A stretch of DNA of 61,083 bases from Actinomortierella ambigua (GCA_016098155.1 JAAAJB010000109.1:1-61083), one strand, 5' to 3'; counted from the first letter of the stretch, positions 25,315 to 36,067 are shown. The notes: generated from the letters alone by a model not told the origin. Program-made: numbers and translations.

Positions 25315-25323
25315 ATCTGATAG
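25315..25323 (+). promoter_or_regulatory. Possible GATA-factor site upstream of the siderophore transporter
   Basis: ATCTGATAG matches eight of nine positions of ATCWGATAA, the site described for fungal iron-repressor GATA factors (SREA/Sre1 type). It lies about 465 bp before the transporter ATG. A single imperfect site is weak evidence; it could be chance. Confidence 0.25.
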
Positions 25324-25594
25324 CGACCACTACATACTGTACGTAGTGCCTGGTCCGCCTTAGATTTGAGTTTAACGCTACGCCGCTAAAACTTTGAGAG
25401 TCAAGATGAGATTCAGGCAGAGGTAGGCCAATCAGACCTGGGATGCGGAAGCTCTATCTCTCTGCAAGAGCCTCCCCAGTACTTGCACTCTTATACCCAC
25501 CCCCTTTTTATCTCCGCAGCTAAACAACTCTGTTGCCCTGTTTTGTCTCGTGATGCGCATACATGGAAATCATGAGGAGATTGAGGTGAACAAG

Positions 25595-25600
25595 TATAAA
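25595..25600 (+). promoter_or_regulatory. TATA-like element of the siderophore transporter
   Basis: TATAAA about 190 bp upstream of the ATG at 25788; a second TATAC-like element lies about 100 bp further upstream. Confidence 0.45.
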
Positions 25601-25787
25601 GAGCCAGGCGCTTCCCTGATTGCTCCTCCACCCCTCAGTCCACATCTGCACTCATTGGCCCCTTGGCGCGCCATAATCTCACACCGCTGCTGTTGCTGTG
25701 ACACTGCCCGCGTCGAATACGACTCTTTCCTTCCCTCACTCCCTCCTTCCTTTCTCTTTAAATTTTTTCGGGGTTCGCTGTTCAAAT

Positions 25788-27750
25788 ATGCTCAGTCAAA
25801 TAACCAAGGAAGACGAGAAGCAACACGCGGGCGTCGAGTCAAGCGCCTCTTCTCCTGTGGACCCACCACTCCAGGAAGATTTCAGCCATATCCTCGAGCG
25901 CAAGAACATGAGCAAGAACGAATTCAACTGGCTCTGGGCAGGGTATGCTAGCTCTTGCAAGTGTCTCTTCACCAATCACGCCCTTCGATGCAATGACTGA
26001 GCAAATATGTCTCGTGATAACTCATTTCTATTTCTATGTGTTGATTAGAGTACTTATTCAGGCGTTCTGTATGTCATTCGAGGTGCACACGACAAATGGC
26101 ATTGCGGGCTTCGTCAATGCCTACTTCAGCACTACATCGCTGCAGGCTGTTCTCCCAACGGTCCAGGCAGTTCTGTCAACGTCCTTAATTCCTTTGTACA
26201 CCAAGGTCTCGGACATCTTTGGCCGTGCACCCTCGCTGACCTTTGCGTTCCTGTGCTATCTGACGGGCCTGACTATCGAGGGGAGTGCTGGCTCGTTCGA
26301 GCAGTTGGCCATTGGCCAAATTGTCTACAGCTTGGGCTCCACTGGTATTCAAGCCTTGTCTCAAGTCGTCATTGCTGGTAAGACAACAGATATACAGACA
26401 CATTTCCTCCATACCTTCTTTGATCGGGTTTAGTTGACGCTCTGATTGTTCTGAATTATTTTCTTTTTCTTTGTATTAAAAAAAATAGACACAACAAGCC
26501 TGCTTACACGTGGAATCATGTTTGCTATGTACGACGTGGGATCCATCGCCAACATTTGGATCTCTCAAGCGTTGATCGATCCCCTGACACTCGGTGGAGC
26601 CCCCGACAAATGGCGTACTGGCTACATAGCAGCCGGCTGCATCACAGGATTTGGTGCGCTGGCACTCATAGCTCCTCTGTGGTACGTCCAAGTGCAGCTC
26701 CGTCGTCGCAACGTCGTCCAACCGCCGCGCAGGGGTCTTCGCTGGCTTGCCCACGAGTTTGACATTCCGGGCGCAATCCTGCTGACGTTATCGCTGGCGC
26801 TGATATGTCTCCCCTTGACGCTAGCGAAACGGACGCGGGGCAACTGGAACGACCCCACCATCATCTCCATGTTGTGCATTGGTGTTGTCTGCTTCGTCCT
26901 GCTCTACTTTTGGGAGACCCGCTGGGCCAAACGACCCATCCTGTCCCTCAAGATCTGGACCAACCGTACGGCCTTTGGAAGCTTGATGGTCATCTTTATG
27001 CTCAAGTTCATGGGTCACGTTGCCTGGCAGTACCTGACCCAGTACTTTGTTGTTGCGCGCGACCTGAGCTTTGGCAATGCCAACTTGTTGGTGCGCGGCT
27101 ATCAGGTTAGCTGGCTTGTCTGTCAGCTGATTGCGGCCCTGTTGTTGAAGCGATTCAAGAAGGCTCGTCCAATGGCCTGGCTTGGTGTGCTGGTGTACTG
27201 TCTTGGTATCGGCCTCATGATTCCGGCGCGCCATCGCACGGCCTCAACATCCTTCATCGTGGTGGCACAAGTGCTTGCAGGCGCGGGAGCTGGATTTGCT
27301 CATCTAGCGTGCTCGGTCCTTGTGACTGGCGTGGTGCACAAGCGGGATATTGCGTCCGTAGTTGGAGCGACACAAATCATGATGTGGTTTGGTGCAGCGA
27401 TTGGCGGTGCCATCTCTGGTGCCATCTGGACACAGTACCTGCCAAACCGACTCCAAGCGCGTGTGACAGTGCCCTTTGATGAGAAGAGAGCCATGAACGA
27501 CCCGCTCAAGTACGTCAAGAACTTGCCTGCAGAAACCAAGATTCAGGTGGTTGAGGCCTACGGTGACGCTATCAAGCTCGTGACGATTGTGAGTCTTGCC
27601 TTTGCAGTACTGACGCTCCTCTGCGCAAGTCTGTTGCAGCATGTCGATCTCGAGCAGGATCAAGATACCCAGGACAGCATTGCCATGGGAGAAGGACCTA
27701 CAGCTAAGAAACCTGACATGGAAGAGGTGGAGGTAGAGTCAAAAAAATAA
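25788..27750 (+). CDS. SIT1: MFS siderophore-iron transporter (SIT/ARN family)
   Basis: Plasma- or endosomal-membrane proton symporter taking up ferric siderophores. Exons 25788-25942, 26049-26377 and 26489-27750 (introns 106 and 111 nt, phases 2 and 1) encode 581 residues, within the normal family length. After a ~45-residue acidic cytosolic start come multiple hydrophobic spans. Family markers are YTKVSDIFGRAP in the loop between helices 2 and 3, the block DTTSLLTRG, and APDKWRTGYIAAGC later. The C-terminal tail is acidic and Lys-rich. Many fungi use such carriers for foreign siderophores. No biosynthetic siderophore gene is nearby. The exact ligand cannot be told, and a related family role in heme or peptide efflux is less likely. 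Confidence 0.88.
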
Positions 27751-28132
27751 AAAGTGTGAAGCAAGTCGGTTTGTTGCATACCAGCTATTTGCTATGACAT
27801 ACAGTGGCAATCTTGCATATTCGAGATATAGATCATGCATGTTGCGCGGAAACAGTACTGGCTGTCTGAGGCCAAACTACACACTTGACTGAGCTATGGG
27901 ATGCCACAGCGGTACGCGACCCAGCACCTGCTTCATGGTCAGGACTGTTTTTCATCTAGTTACGAGTCGATGATGTAGCCGATAGTTCGGTATTTGTTGC
28001 CAGGGTGCGATGTGATAAAGGGCGCAGAGTTTATTTACTGCTAGTGATTAGAGCTGTCCTTTGTCTGATGGTGATAGTTCTCATCATCATCGCCATCAGC
28101 GCTGTTGACATCGTCCATTCTTTCTGCACAAG
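27751..28132. other. Intergenic, convergent
   Basis: Between the transporter (+) and a hypothetical minus-strand frame. Nothing seen, apart from a minus-strand open stretch (28041-28250) encoding an Asp-rich tail that could be a last exon of the neighbouring hypothetical gene. Confidence 0.35.
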
Positions 28133-28777
28133 CTAGGAGAAGCGGGGCATATTCTTTGCCAGAGGGGCAGCAGTAGCAGTCATCATTGCAGTGGCTGCTG
28201 ATGCGGGTGCGGGGAGCGATCGAGATTGTATGGACGTGACAACCCCACAAAGAAGGACCTCATCATCTTCTCGGGGAAGGAAAACGTCGTCATCGTCGAT
28301 AATAGTCCTGTCAGGAACCATGTATCGTTCATCCATGTTGCCCTCGTCACTGAAAAGAAGATTTTGGCTGGAAAGAAGGGGTTTCGGTAAACCAGAGTCG
28401 ATGGCCTCTACAGAAAACGGAGCTGAAGATAGCTTACTGGAGCTACTATCTACAGTGGATGAAGCAGCAAGCGTGAATTCCGAGAGGGAAACATGAATGC
28501 CTGTCGAGCTCTTGGTGTGCTGATGTTCAGTACCAGAATCTTGGCAGCAATGTGAGGGAACAAAGGCTGACGGCGACTCCTGGCTCTGCTGCGACTTGTG
28601 AGGAGAGAGAGGCGAGTGCGACACAGCCGAGGAGGCCGATACAAAAGAAACATCTGAGATACCCAGGCATCTCGAGGTGATGGGGTGCATGCGCGGAGCA
28701 GCTTCCAGCAGGCCATCGCGCTCTACACGGACGCCGGAGAGAAGCTTGCCTCTGAGGAGCCTGTGGTCATCGGTCAT
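28133..28777 (-). CDS. Hypothetical Ser-rich protein
   Basis: Open frame of 214 residues from ATG 28777. Unrecognised. Rich in Ser with an acidic patch (TIIDDDDVFLPREDDEVLL) near residue 170, then an Ala/Met/Thr-rich end. No signal peptide or membrane span. Composition looks like that of other disordered proteins in this window, which is the main reason for keeping it. A further 3' exon near 28041-28130 (an acceptor TGTGCAG precedes an Asp-rich frame) is possible, so the end is uncertain. It could also be spurious. Confidence 0.4.
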   Translation of the reverse strand: MTDDHRLLRGKLLSGVRVERDGLLEAAPRMHPITSRCLGISDVSFVSASSAVSHSPLSPHKSQQSQESPSAFVPSHCCQDSGTEHQHTKSSTGIHVSLSEFTLAASSTVDSSSSKLSSAPFSVEAIDSGLPKPLLSSQNLLFSDEGNMDERYMVPDRTIIDDDDVFLPREDDEVLLCGVVTSIQSRSLPAPASAATAMMTATAAPLAKNMPRFS

Positions 28778-29867
28778 GGTGTTTGCTTCAGTGTACTGAA
28801 GGACATCAAGTTGTATCTTTTCCCTTTTTTGACCCTCTTTTCTCCATCAGTCACGTCACGGGTGCCCCGAAAGACTGGTACAAATGGGCCATTCTCCTGG
28901 ACATTTGTCCATGGTAGCTGCCTCCTCCTTCGATCGGACGTCATAGGATGTTCGAGACGAGTCGCCGATTTTATATGATTTTCAACATTAAAATGAGCGC
29001 CTCTTCAGTGGCGTTCCTTTCCTGCGGAATTCCATTTGTATGGAGCACTGGGGGCTGTTTTTCTTAAATCTCCTCATCCCGGCACGGTATTGGAAGAACC
29101 GATCATTGAGTTCAAACACTGACTTTGAACTACTGCACTGTTGTACTTGGCCCGTGAGCGTAACGCAAGGGTGGCCGAGCTTCGATAAGAGCGGATTAGC
29201 GAAGAAGAGAGAGCAGCGGCGGCTCCTTTCAAGCGTGCTGTGGCATTGGTCATGCCTCTGCCTGATAAGATAAAGGCATCTCATTCTTCAGGGCATTGGT
29301 ATAGAGTTGGCACAGAGAAATTGGCAAGCACAATAATCCTTTCGCAGTGTATCTTAAAGTCATTTGAACACCCTTTGCTGCAATACAAAGCCTTCATCAA
29401 ACCTACGAATGATTAAGCCTGGAGGTGCCGGAAGGGGTTTCTCCAGTCATGCACATACCCTCATAGCCAGAATAGTCAGAGACTCGTACACACATATACC
29501 TCTTTGATTGGAACGTGCGAGAAGACTGCCATCACCTTTGCAGTGTGGAAGCTGACGTGGGTCAGCTCGAGATGTTCCCAATCGAGTTAGACTAAAGTCC
29601 GAGAGAACGTGGGAGAAAGAGACTATCAGAAGCAGTGGCAAAGGTGAAAGGGAGGCTTAGCGACGTCGTTTCAACTTACAACCAATTGATGCTCCTCATT
29701 TCGATCATTTGTTCCTCTGCTCATTCAGGTATGCATGCACTCGGGAATGGATGAAAGTGTGTAGGAATGTCAATGGTTGGCAAGGCGGTGTCACCGTATA
29801 GATTGGCTTTTGGAGGACTCCAGAATTTTGTGCTATGCCTAATATGGGGTTTTGTAGCTCTCACACT
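28778..29867. other. Gene-poor 1.1 kb at the left edge of the accessory island
   Basis: Short frames only. A segment at 29167-29177 (gggtggccgag) resembles a leucine/serine-tRNA A-box but has no B-box or cloverleaf, so no tRNA is called. Otherwise nothing seen. Confidence 0.4.
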
Positions 29868-31554
29868 ATGTCGAAGCGATCATCAAGCGACTACGAGGAG
29901 AGTCCCTCTGAACCCGAAAGGCTAGCACTTGAGGATAGCGATGTAGAGACAATGGTAAGTACCTTGAACTGGCTCTGGGCTCATATTATGATGGCGCACC
30001 GTCTTCCACACGATTTATGAACAAAACGTTGTCACTGCTCCCAAACAGGACAAGGCTTTCGCTGCAACCCTTACGAGCAAAGCGTTCGGCGTTCGCCCTA
30101 CGCGTGTTGAAGAATGGAGTGTCCAATACATTGTTGGAATGCGGTCGAACCCTCGACCGACTGTTGAGGGGTTTCGGACCCACATCCGAAGCAAGCATCC
30201 TGGAACCAAGAAAAAAGTTGCTTTTATGTGGAGGAAGCTCAAGAATGTCGTCTGCTCTTGTGACGCACCGACGCTTTTGGCTTTGGAGAAGTTGACCGAC
30301 GTTCGGGCATTCATCGAAGCATTCCAGGCGGAATCTTTCGACGAGGATGATCAGGAGAACCTAGGAGTTACTATGCGATCTGGCTCAACATTCAGTTCCA
30401 GCTCCACCTTCACGTCCAGCACAAACGGAAGCAGCAGTACATTATCTGCTAGCGCGATTCTGAGGATGAATTCCGAGTTCGATGAAAACTTTGCTGCCTT
30501 TGTGGGCGAGGCATGGATGCTCCCATCAGGTGCTTGCCTCGATGAAATGATTGCGCAATACGTGCGCACGTTGTCGAGGGAGTCGGCATTACACTCCTTC
30601 GTTGTGGATATGCCCTCCACTATAATTGGTCTCTTCGACGACCACCGGGACAAAGTGGTATTAAAGGAGGTCCTCGTGACGCGGGCCGGAGAGCGTCAAA
30701 AGGTGATCAGCTCGGCAGAGGAAGAGTATCTCCGCCTTTACGACGAGGAACCGAGCAAGGTAGAGGAAAGGCTGTCCCGGGGCTGGCAAAGCGTCGGCGC
30801 ACCGGAGGGCCAAGCCCTAGAAGAGCGTCAACGAGGCTCGATCCAAATGGCCCTGCACCTGATCTTATTGGTGTACCAAAGGCACCACTTCGAGTTGCCT
30901 CAGTCGGCCTCGGAGTCATTTTACCTTCAGATCCTCTGGGGGTTTTTACCGAATCTCTTTTTGAGCGAAAGCTCTCTCTACTACCGGTCAGGCGAGGTAC
31001 ACTCACAAGCCTCTGCACTCCGAAAGAACTGTCATCGTAAAGCCGAAGGGACCGAGGAGCAAGCAGTAGGTCGAAAGGTGGATGGCCTTATTTTGGCATC
31101 GTCTACAATGCTAGAGCTATGCGTGATCGAGGCTGCACTTTCTGACACTGGCAAGATGACGAAAGTGCTCAAGGACACCTTCGACTGTGTTTGCGCCAAA
31201 GCAAACAAAGACAAGGATATCGTCAACCAACTTGTCGTCTTTGGCGCCCGCATTTCCGGACCATCGATGACCCTGTACAGCATGAGGAAGCGCCAGGGAC
31301 GATTTTATCAGCTGGCTGAGGACGGCACTGTGACTTTCCCATCGCTGTGGGACGGAAGCACAACCATGGGCATACTGACCATTATCGCGTCAGTGCTGAC
31401 TCTCAGGAAGCGTGTAGCAGAAATGGCCAAGAAAGTGACTGCATGGACCGCGTTGTCTTTTGAACCGCTTGACACATCCAACCTTCCCGACATGCCTCCA
31501 ACACTGACAACACCCTGTAGCTCACCTCGTCTCTCGCCACAGTATGACTATTAA
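29868..31554 (+). CDS. Unknown 530-aa protein, intact member of a local duplicated family; possible PD-(D/E)XK-like core
   Basis: Exons 29868-29954 and 30049-31554 (94-nt intron with GTAAGT donor, phase 0) give 530 residues. No named domain recognised. The order is: acidic Ser-rich start; a basic segment with TVEGFRTHIRSKHPGTKKK; a Ser/Thr linker; a helical middle (FDENFAAFVGEAW, QYVRTLSRESALHSFVVDM); then the best-ordered part. That part has RKVDGLI followed about 12 residues later by LELCVIEAA, and after about 45 residues VFGARISGPSMTLY. A buried Asp, then hydrophobic-Glu-x-x, then a beta-rich segment is what restriction-endonuclease-like domains show; this is inference. No signal peptide. 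A decayed inverted copy lies at 39.2-40.5 kb, and homology extends about 150 bp into the 3' flank. A dead Fanzor-like gene follows directly. Confidence 0.7.
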
Positions 31555-31699
31555 ATTGTTTTTAGCACTGAAAGACACTTTATTACTCCTTTTTTTTTCA
31601 CGCTTCGCTGTAGTCTACTTGAAATGTATGATAAACTTGGCAGGCGCGCCACAAAGCTTGATAACCAAAAAAAAAAAAAAAAGCATTCTTGAATGCAGC

Positions 31700-32769
31700 G
31701 TGGTGCGAGCCAAAGAAGCAATAATGTACATGGAACACATCCCCAGGTACACAGAGGGCCGAGGACGGGCACTTTTCCTCACGCGAAGCTGCCTCCCTGG
31801 TACATCGCCTGGAACATTGCTCAAAACATTCCTCGCCGACGTTGACCACGACATGGAAGGGCCCACGAACCGACAAAAAGGCAAGGCCGAGCATGTTGTA
31901 GCCATCAAGTTACTCACGCTAAGGCAGATCCATCAGCACACCAACACCATCCGACACGGAGACTTTGACCCACGGACGGTCATCGTATCCAATTGCTGAC
32001 GTACAAATTGAAGGAGCTCCTTTACGTCCGGTATATACGACAAGGTGGATTTTTTTGGCCGATCGTCTTCAGTCCACCGTCGGCGGCGTCGACTACTACA
32101 TGACGGAGATCAGGAATGTTGTATAGACACCACAGGACGTCCAGAACCTGCTAGGATGTTGGGCCCATCAAATTCGGGAGCAAATGAATATTCTCGGCAT
32201 CCACCTTGAATAGGCGTTCTCTGCTGGCGCCAGCACTGTGCAACTGAAACCGCCAGCCCGTAGGCCCGAAAAGAGCTCTAGGATACGTGGTTGTTGGGGT
32301 GAATGAATTCTACACCTCAAAGAAGTGCCCCACTTGCCATGACTTTGTGTGCGAGACGGAAAGCCTTCGCCGGCACTATTGCTCGAAGTGCGGGAAGTAC
32401 CGACATCGCGATGTCCTTGCTGGCCACAACATTTGCAATATTTTGAAGTCGACAGTGGAGCAACAAGAGCGACCGCTATATTTGCAGCCGATGAACGAGG
32501 CCGGCAGCTATGTCTGGATGGAGAAGGATGGCAAGAACAAGGACCAGCAGGCCACAATTACATCTCCTCCGCCCTACCAAGCAGCACCTACATGTGGCAA
32601 GCGACACATGGAGCACGATGGCGATGAGAGGGTGAACGCTAGAAAGCAGGCAACCGATGTAGCAAGACTAGCGTTATTTCTCCAGTTTGCGTACAGCTCC
32701 AAGTACGCGAGTTCCTTTAGGATAGAGACCATCTCGCGCGCTGCTATTGCGATCCAAGATTTTCGGTGA
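31700..32769 (+). mobile_element. Decayed Fanzor (eukaryotic TnpB-like) gene remnant
   Basis: Relic of a transposon-encoded RNA-guided nuclease. The clearest part, frame 32290-32769, reads NEFYTSKKCPTC (Cys pair at 32326-32337), a spacer, CSKC (32380-32391), then HRDVLAGHNICNI. This is the TnpB/Fanzor zinc ribbon followed by the RuvC-III Asp and Asn. Upstream in pieces: LFLTRSCLPGTSPGT and KLLTLRQ-type N-terminal text (about 31729-31999); KLKELLYVRYIRQ after a frameshift; STVGGVDYYMTEIRNVV ending at an in-frame TAG (32123-32125); and QMNILGIHLE at the RuvC-I position, where the expected Asp is His and another TAG follows (32209-32211). RuvC-II and the intervening sequence are missing, so the gene is dead. 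No terminal inverted repeats were found. Assignment rests on the ribbon and RuvC-III motif plus remembered fungal Fanzor layout. Confidence 0.7.
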
Positions 32770-32986
32770 CATAATAGTTCCGCCGATGCGCGGGGGCAAT
32801 TGAGGCCCGAATTGGCATTGCGCTTCGGCCACATTCACATTTCGTGCCTCCCTCCACCTCCACGCATCTCTTACCCAAAGCCTGGCTTTCTTTATTATTC
32901 ACATCAGTGTTACATAACTGTAATGTGTTTACGGCGAAAGATGAACCCTATATTTCTCAGTGCTTGATTTCAAGCTGGACATGCAC

Positions 32987-33315
32987 GACGCTCCGTGCTC
33001 AGTGATGTTCTGTCACTGGTGCATACAGCCAAAACCACGCTAGCCTTTTAATTGACTTTCTTCTTTGGCGTTTCATGTTGGTGACATGAGGCATTACCCA
33101 GAGTTGCAAAGCATTCTTTAGGCTCTGTGCGCTTGTCGGCATTTCCGTGGACTTCTTGATGTATGACGCTCCGTGCTCAGTGATGTTCTATCACTGTTGC
33201 ATACAGCCAAAACCACGCTAGCCTTTTGATTGACCTTCTTCTTTGGCGTTTCATGCCGGTGACATGAGGCATTACCCCAGAGTTGCAAAGCATTCTTTAG
33301 GCTCTGTGCGCTTGT
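32987..33315. repeat. Two tandem copies of a ~150-bp sequence, period 178 bp
   Basis: Copy 1 (32987-33136) and copy 2 (33165-33315) both start gacgctccgtgctcagtgat and end ggctctgtgcgcttgt, with only a handful of differences. Between them lies ~28 bp of unique sequence. Neither copy codes. The second copy ends about 120 bp before the ATG of the ten-exon gene, so it may lie in its promoter. Confidence 0.9.
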
Positions 33316-33432
33316 TAGCTTCTTGGGTCTACCTGATTCCTTTTTATTTATTTATTGAAATTACACATTTGACGCCATTGATTTTTCTGACAGCAAGCCC
33401 CCCCTTTTTTTTCCTGGCTCCAAATAGGGGCC

Positions 33433-36038
33433 ATGTCCACTCTCACGGAGCGAGAAGATAGTTGGTACAACGCTGCCAAGACCCAAGCGGATAGGACCCC
33501 GGAGGCATTCTTTTCGGCATTTGGGATAACTGACAAGCACACAGCTCATCGTCGATACGGGTTGCTCATCGAGAGATGCTCCGCCGGCGCGGACTACAAA
33601 CGACTTAAGGAAGAGTTCGATCAATGGAAGGTCAGCATGGGGACGTCATATTGGACAGACCAACGCGCTCGGCTTTCGGCGATTAGGATAGCTGGCACTT
33701 TGGTTGAAGCCTCGGAGCCTTATGCCGAATGCTCGCTACATCGTGCTGCAGGAATGGCAAACGCATCCCAATGTATGTTTTTCATCGATTGTTTAATGAT
33801 AATGTCGACATTTTCCTCCAACGCAAATGTGTTCTCATGTAAGAGAGATTGGTTGCGCTCTTTATGGCAACAACCTTTTCTAGACGTCGCTACCGCGTCA
33901 TTGGAGTCACCTACAGCGGGTATGAATATATATAATTTTTCTATAGTCACTATTAGGCGTTTTCATTTTTTAAAGCTGACACTCTACATTGTCATTGCCC
34001 TTTTTATTGATAAATGATGGGACCACAGATGAGCAAGCATGCGCAGCGGGTGTGCTAAAAGACAATCGGACAGTCAGTGCAGCGAAGCACAACCTGGATA
34101 CCTCTAAGCAGGGTAAGAAGTAATTCAAGGCTGATTACGTGTTGCATTGTGAGCTCTGCAACACACATCGCTTTATAATATTTATACCTTTCTTTCTTTT
34201 GCCTAGACGAGGCGGGCGAAACAGTTCCAGGAACACAGGCACTCGCAGGTACACTGTTGTGAGATGTCTTATCAGATGAAGAAGCCCATCTTGCATATGA
34301 TGATAGAGACACCAGAGCCTTTCTTACTATACGAAAAATAGAACAAACGCGGTCAGAGTTACCACCGTCGACCTTGCTTTCAGCTGGACTGTTGTGCACT
34401 TCTCGCTCATCGAGCTCCACTATTGGACGAAAGCGGGGAAAGACTCAAGGACACACAGCCATCGATGCACAAGAGATGGGTGAAGCAACTCAAAAGCGTC
34501 GAAAAACAGTATGTGTTGCCCCAAAGATGCAGATTATGATGCATGAACCATGAGATTGGTGTCTAATACTTTAATTGCAACAACACTTTGCCCGTAGCGA
34601 TTTGATGCGCTGGATCGTACCGAGTTCTGGAAACTCTCGTCGTCTAACCGCTACGTCGAAGACGTTCTCTTCAGTGCAGGGAACCAGCCAGGAGGCGCTT
34701 ACAAGTATGCTTCCCATTTCATAGTACATTGGATCTTTGCCACTGTGACCACGCGAGTGATTTCGGGTACTAAGATATGTCTTCCTCATTCCATAGATGG
34801 CGGTCCCTTGCGCTTGACCTCTCATGCGAACGAACGAAGGCTCTTTTCAACTTGCAAGAGTGGGCTGAAATCACCTTGACCGTCTCATTCCATCTTCCTC
34901 CGTTGCCAACATCCACGGCTCGGTACATTCATGCGCTGCGAAGCGCTGCTATGGAGAATCGACACCCAGCAACAGTCCCTTTACCTGACGGCGATCAATT
35001 TTCCTGTGACCAAGCACTCAAGTCGTTTATAGAATGGTAGAGTACTGTGCTGCATTTCAGGGAAACATTTTTTTTGTTTTGTAATCAGCTTCCGCATATA
35101 TTCTAATCGTATTTAATTCTAATCGTATTTAATAGGCGCCCGTTATATTCTTCCATTCCATCGCCTTTCGAGGTCAATGACTTGACCGAATCATACTGGG
35201 GACGCGTTGCCTGGCCGCCTCTTAAGTCGCTTCTGGCGGACGTCAACGGAGTGACAATGATAGATGGCGAGAAACAAGGCTATGAGACATCACGACGTAG
35301 GAATCATGATCGCCACGCAGACATGGAAGGAGGAGTACCACGCAAACAAGCCGGTGACAAACTTGACACATTGGCATGCGACACTACAAACAAGAGGGAT
35401 TGGATGATCGTTGAGAATTGCCGCGAATGGGATGAGAGCTCCACAAAATACTTGCAGGAGCTTGAAGTGAAACTGTTCAAGAACTTGCACTTAATTGCGG
35501 CACATCGACTGGAGGAGCTCAAACATCGGCCTGGGTTCGCTGACGACGCTCGCTTTTTCTCAATCTACTCCGGTGGTATGTAACTTGGTACCCTCGTGTA
35601 TCCCCCAATTGTTCTGGTTGGAATGTGTATTTATCTTATCACTTCTCCTTTTGGTTTAAAGGTCGTGGTTTTAGAACAATGGAGATGAGAGCCTGCCCCA
35701 GAAGCGGGTATATCATGACGATGTATGTGTACCCCGCTTACAAACTTCCCTCCAGTCCGGGCGGATGGATCACTCACGCTCAAGGGCTTGTTCACCTCCT
35801 TCAGGTTCGGGTAAGATGACAGCTGAAGCTGTGCATTGTGAAATATCACCATAATAATCCTCGTAACTTCAACGTATATAGTTCTTCATATCCTATGCTA
35901 CTTTAGAACTGTATGAAGGAGACTATCGAGCTGTACAATGAGCAAGATGAATGGGTACCACGCAACGACGACCTGTCATATCTCTATTCCACTCCACCGC
36001 ACCATCCTTTCGATGTTACTCTAGGCAGCTCTCCATAG
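33433..36038 (+). CDS. Unknown ten-exon protein with a PD-(D/E)XK-like pattern; contains a putative 27-nt intron
   Basis: Exons 33433-33772, 33884-33919, 34029-34112, 34207-34248, 34276-34508, 34598-34704, 34797-35036, 35136-35575, 35662-35810, 35907-36038 give 600 residues with every phase consistent. Nine introns: eight of 86-111 nt, and one of only 27 nt (34249-34275, GT...AG) that removes an in-frame TGA at 34260-34262. If it is not spliced, this is a pseudogene. The N-terminal third is hydrophilic and linker-like. The C-terminal half (from WAEITLTVSF) is well ordered: DLTESYWGRVAWPPLKSLL, then GDKLDTLACD and DWMIVENCREW (Asp...Glu spacing like a restriction-endonuclease fold), FFSIYSGGRGFRTMEM, and a last helix. 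I recall similar hypothetical proteins as large families in Mucoromycota; no function is established. No signal peptide. Confidence 0.72.
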
Positions 36039-36061
36039 AGCGTGCTCCGTGGTTCAGTACA

Positions 36062-36067
36062 AATAAA
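36062..36067 (+). terminator. Probable polyadenylation signal
   Basis: AATAAA 24 bp after the stop codon of the ten-exon gene. Confidence 0.5.

Larger units (their letters stand above)
21474..25787. other. 4.3-kb gene-poor region
   Basis: No gene I can support. It holds the synthetase promoter at the left edge and the transporter promoter at the right edge. Open frames such as 23732-24121 (+) and 24432-24689 (+) have Cys/Ile-rich composition with no domain and no convincing splice sites. The base composition is more even than in the CT-rich gene flanks. Partial A-box look-alikes near 23945 and 24246 lack a B-box, so no tRNA is called. An 18-nt small-subunit rRNA identity is listed separately. 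Confidence 0.5.

Noticed and set aside
29165..29235. gggtggccgag, like a Leu/Ser tRNA start
   Set aside because: No anticodon arm or T-loop could be folded.
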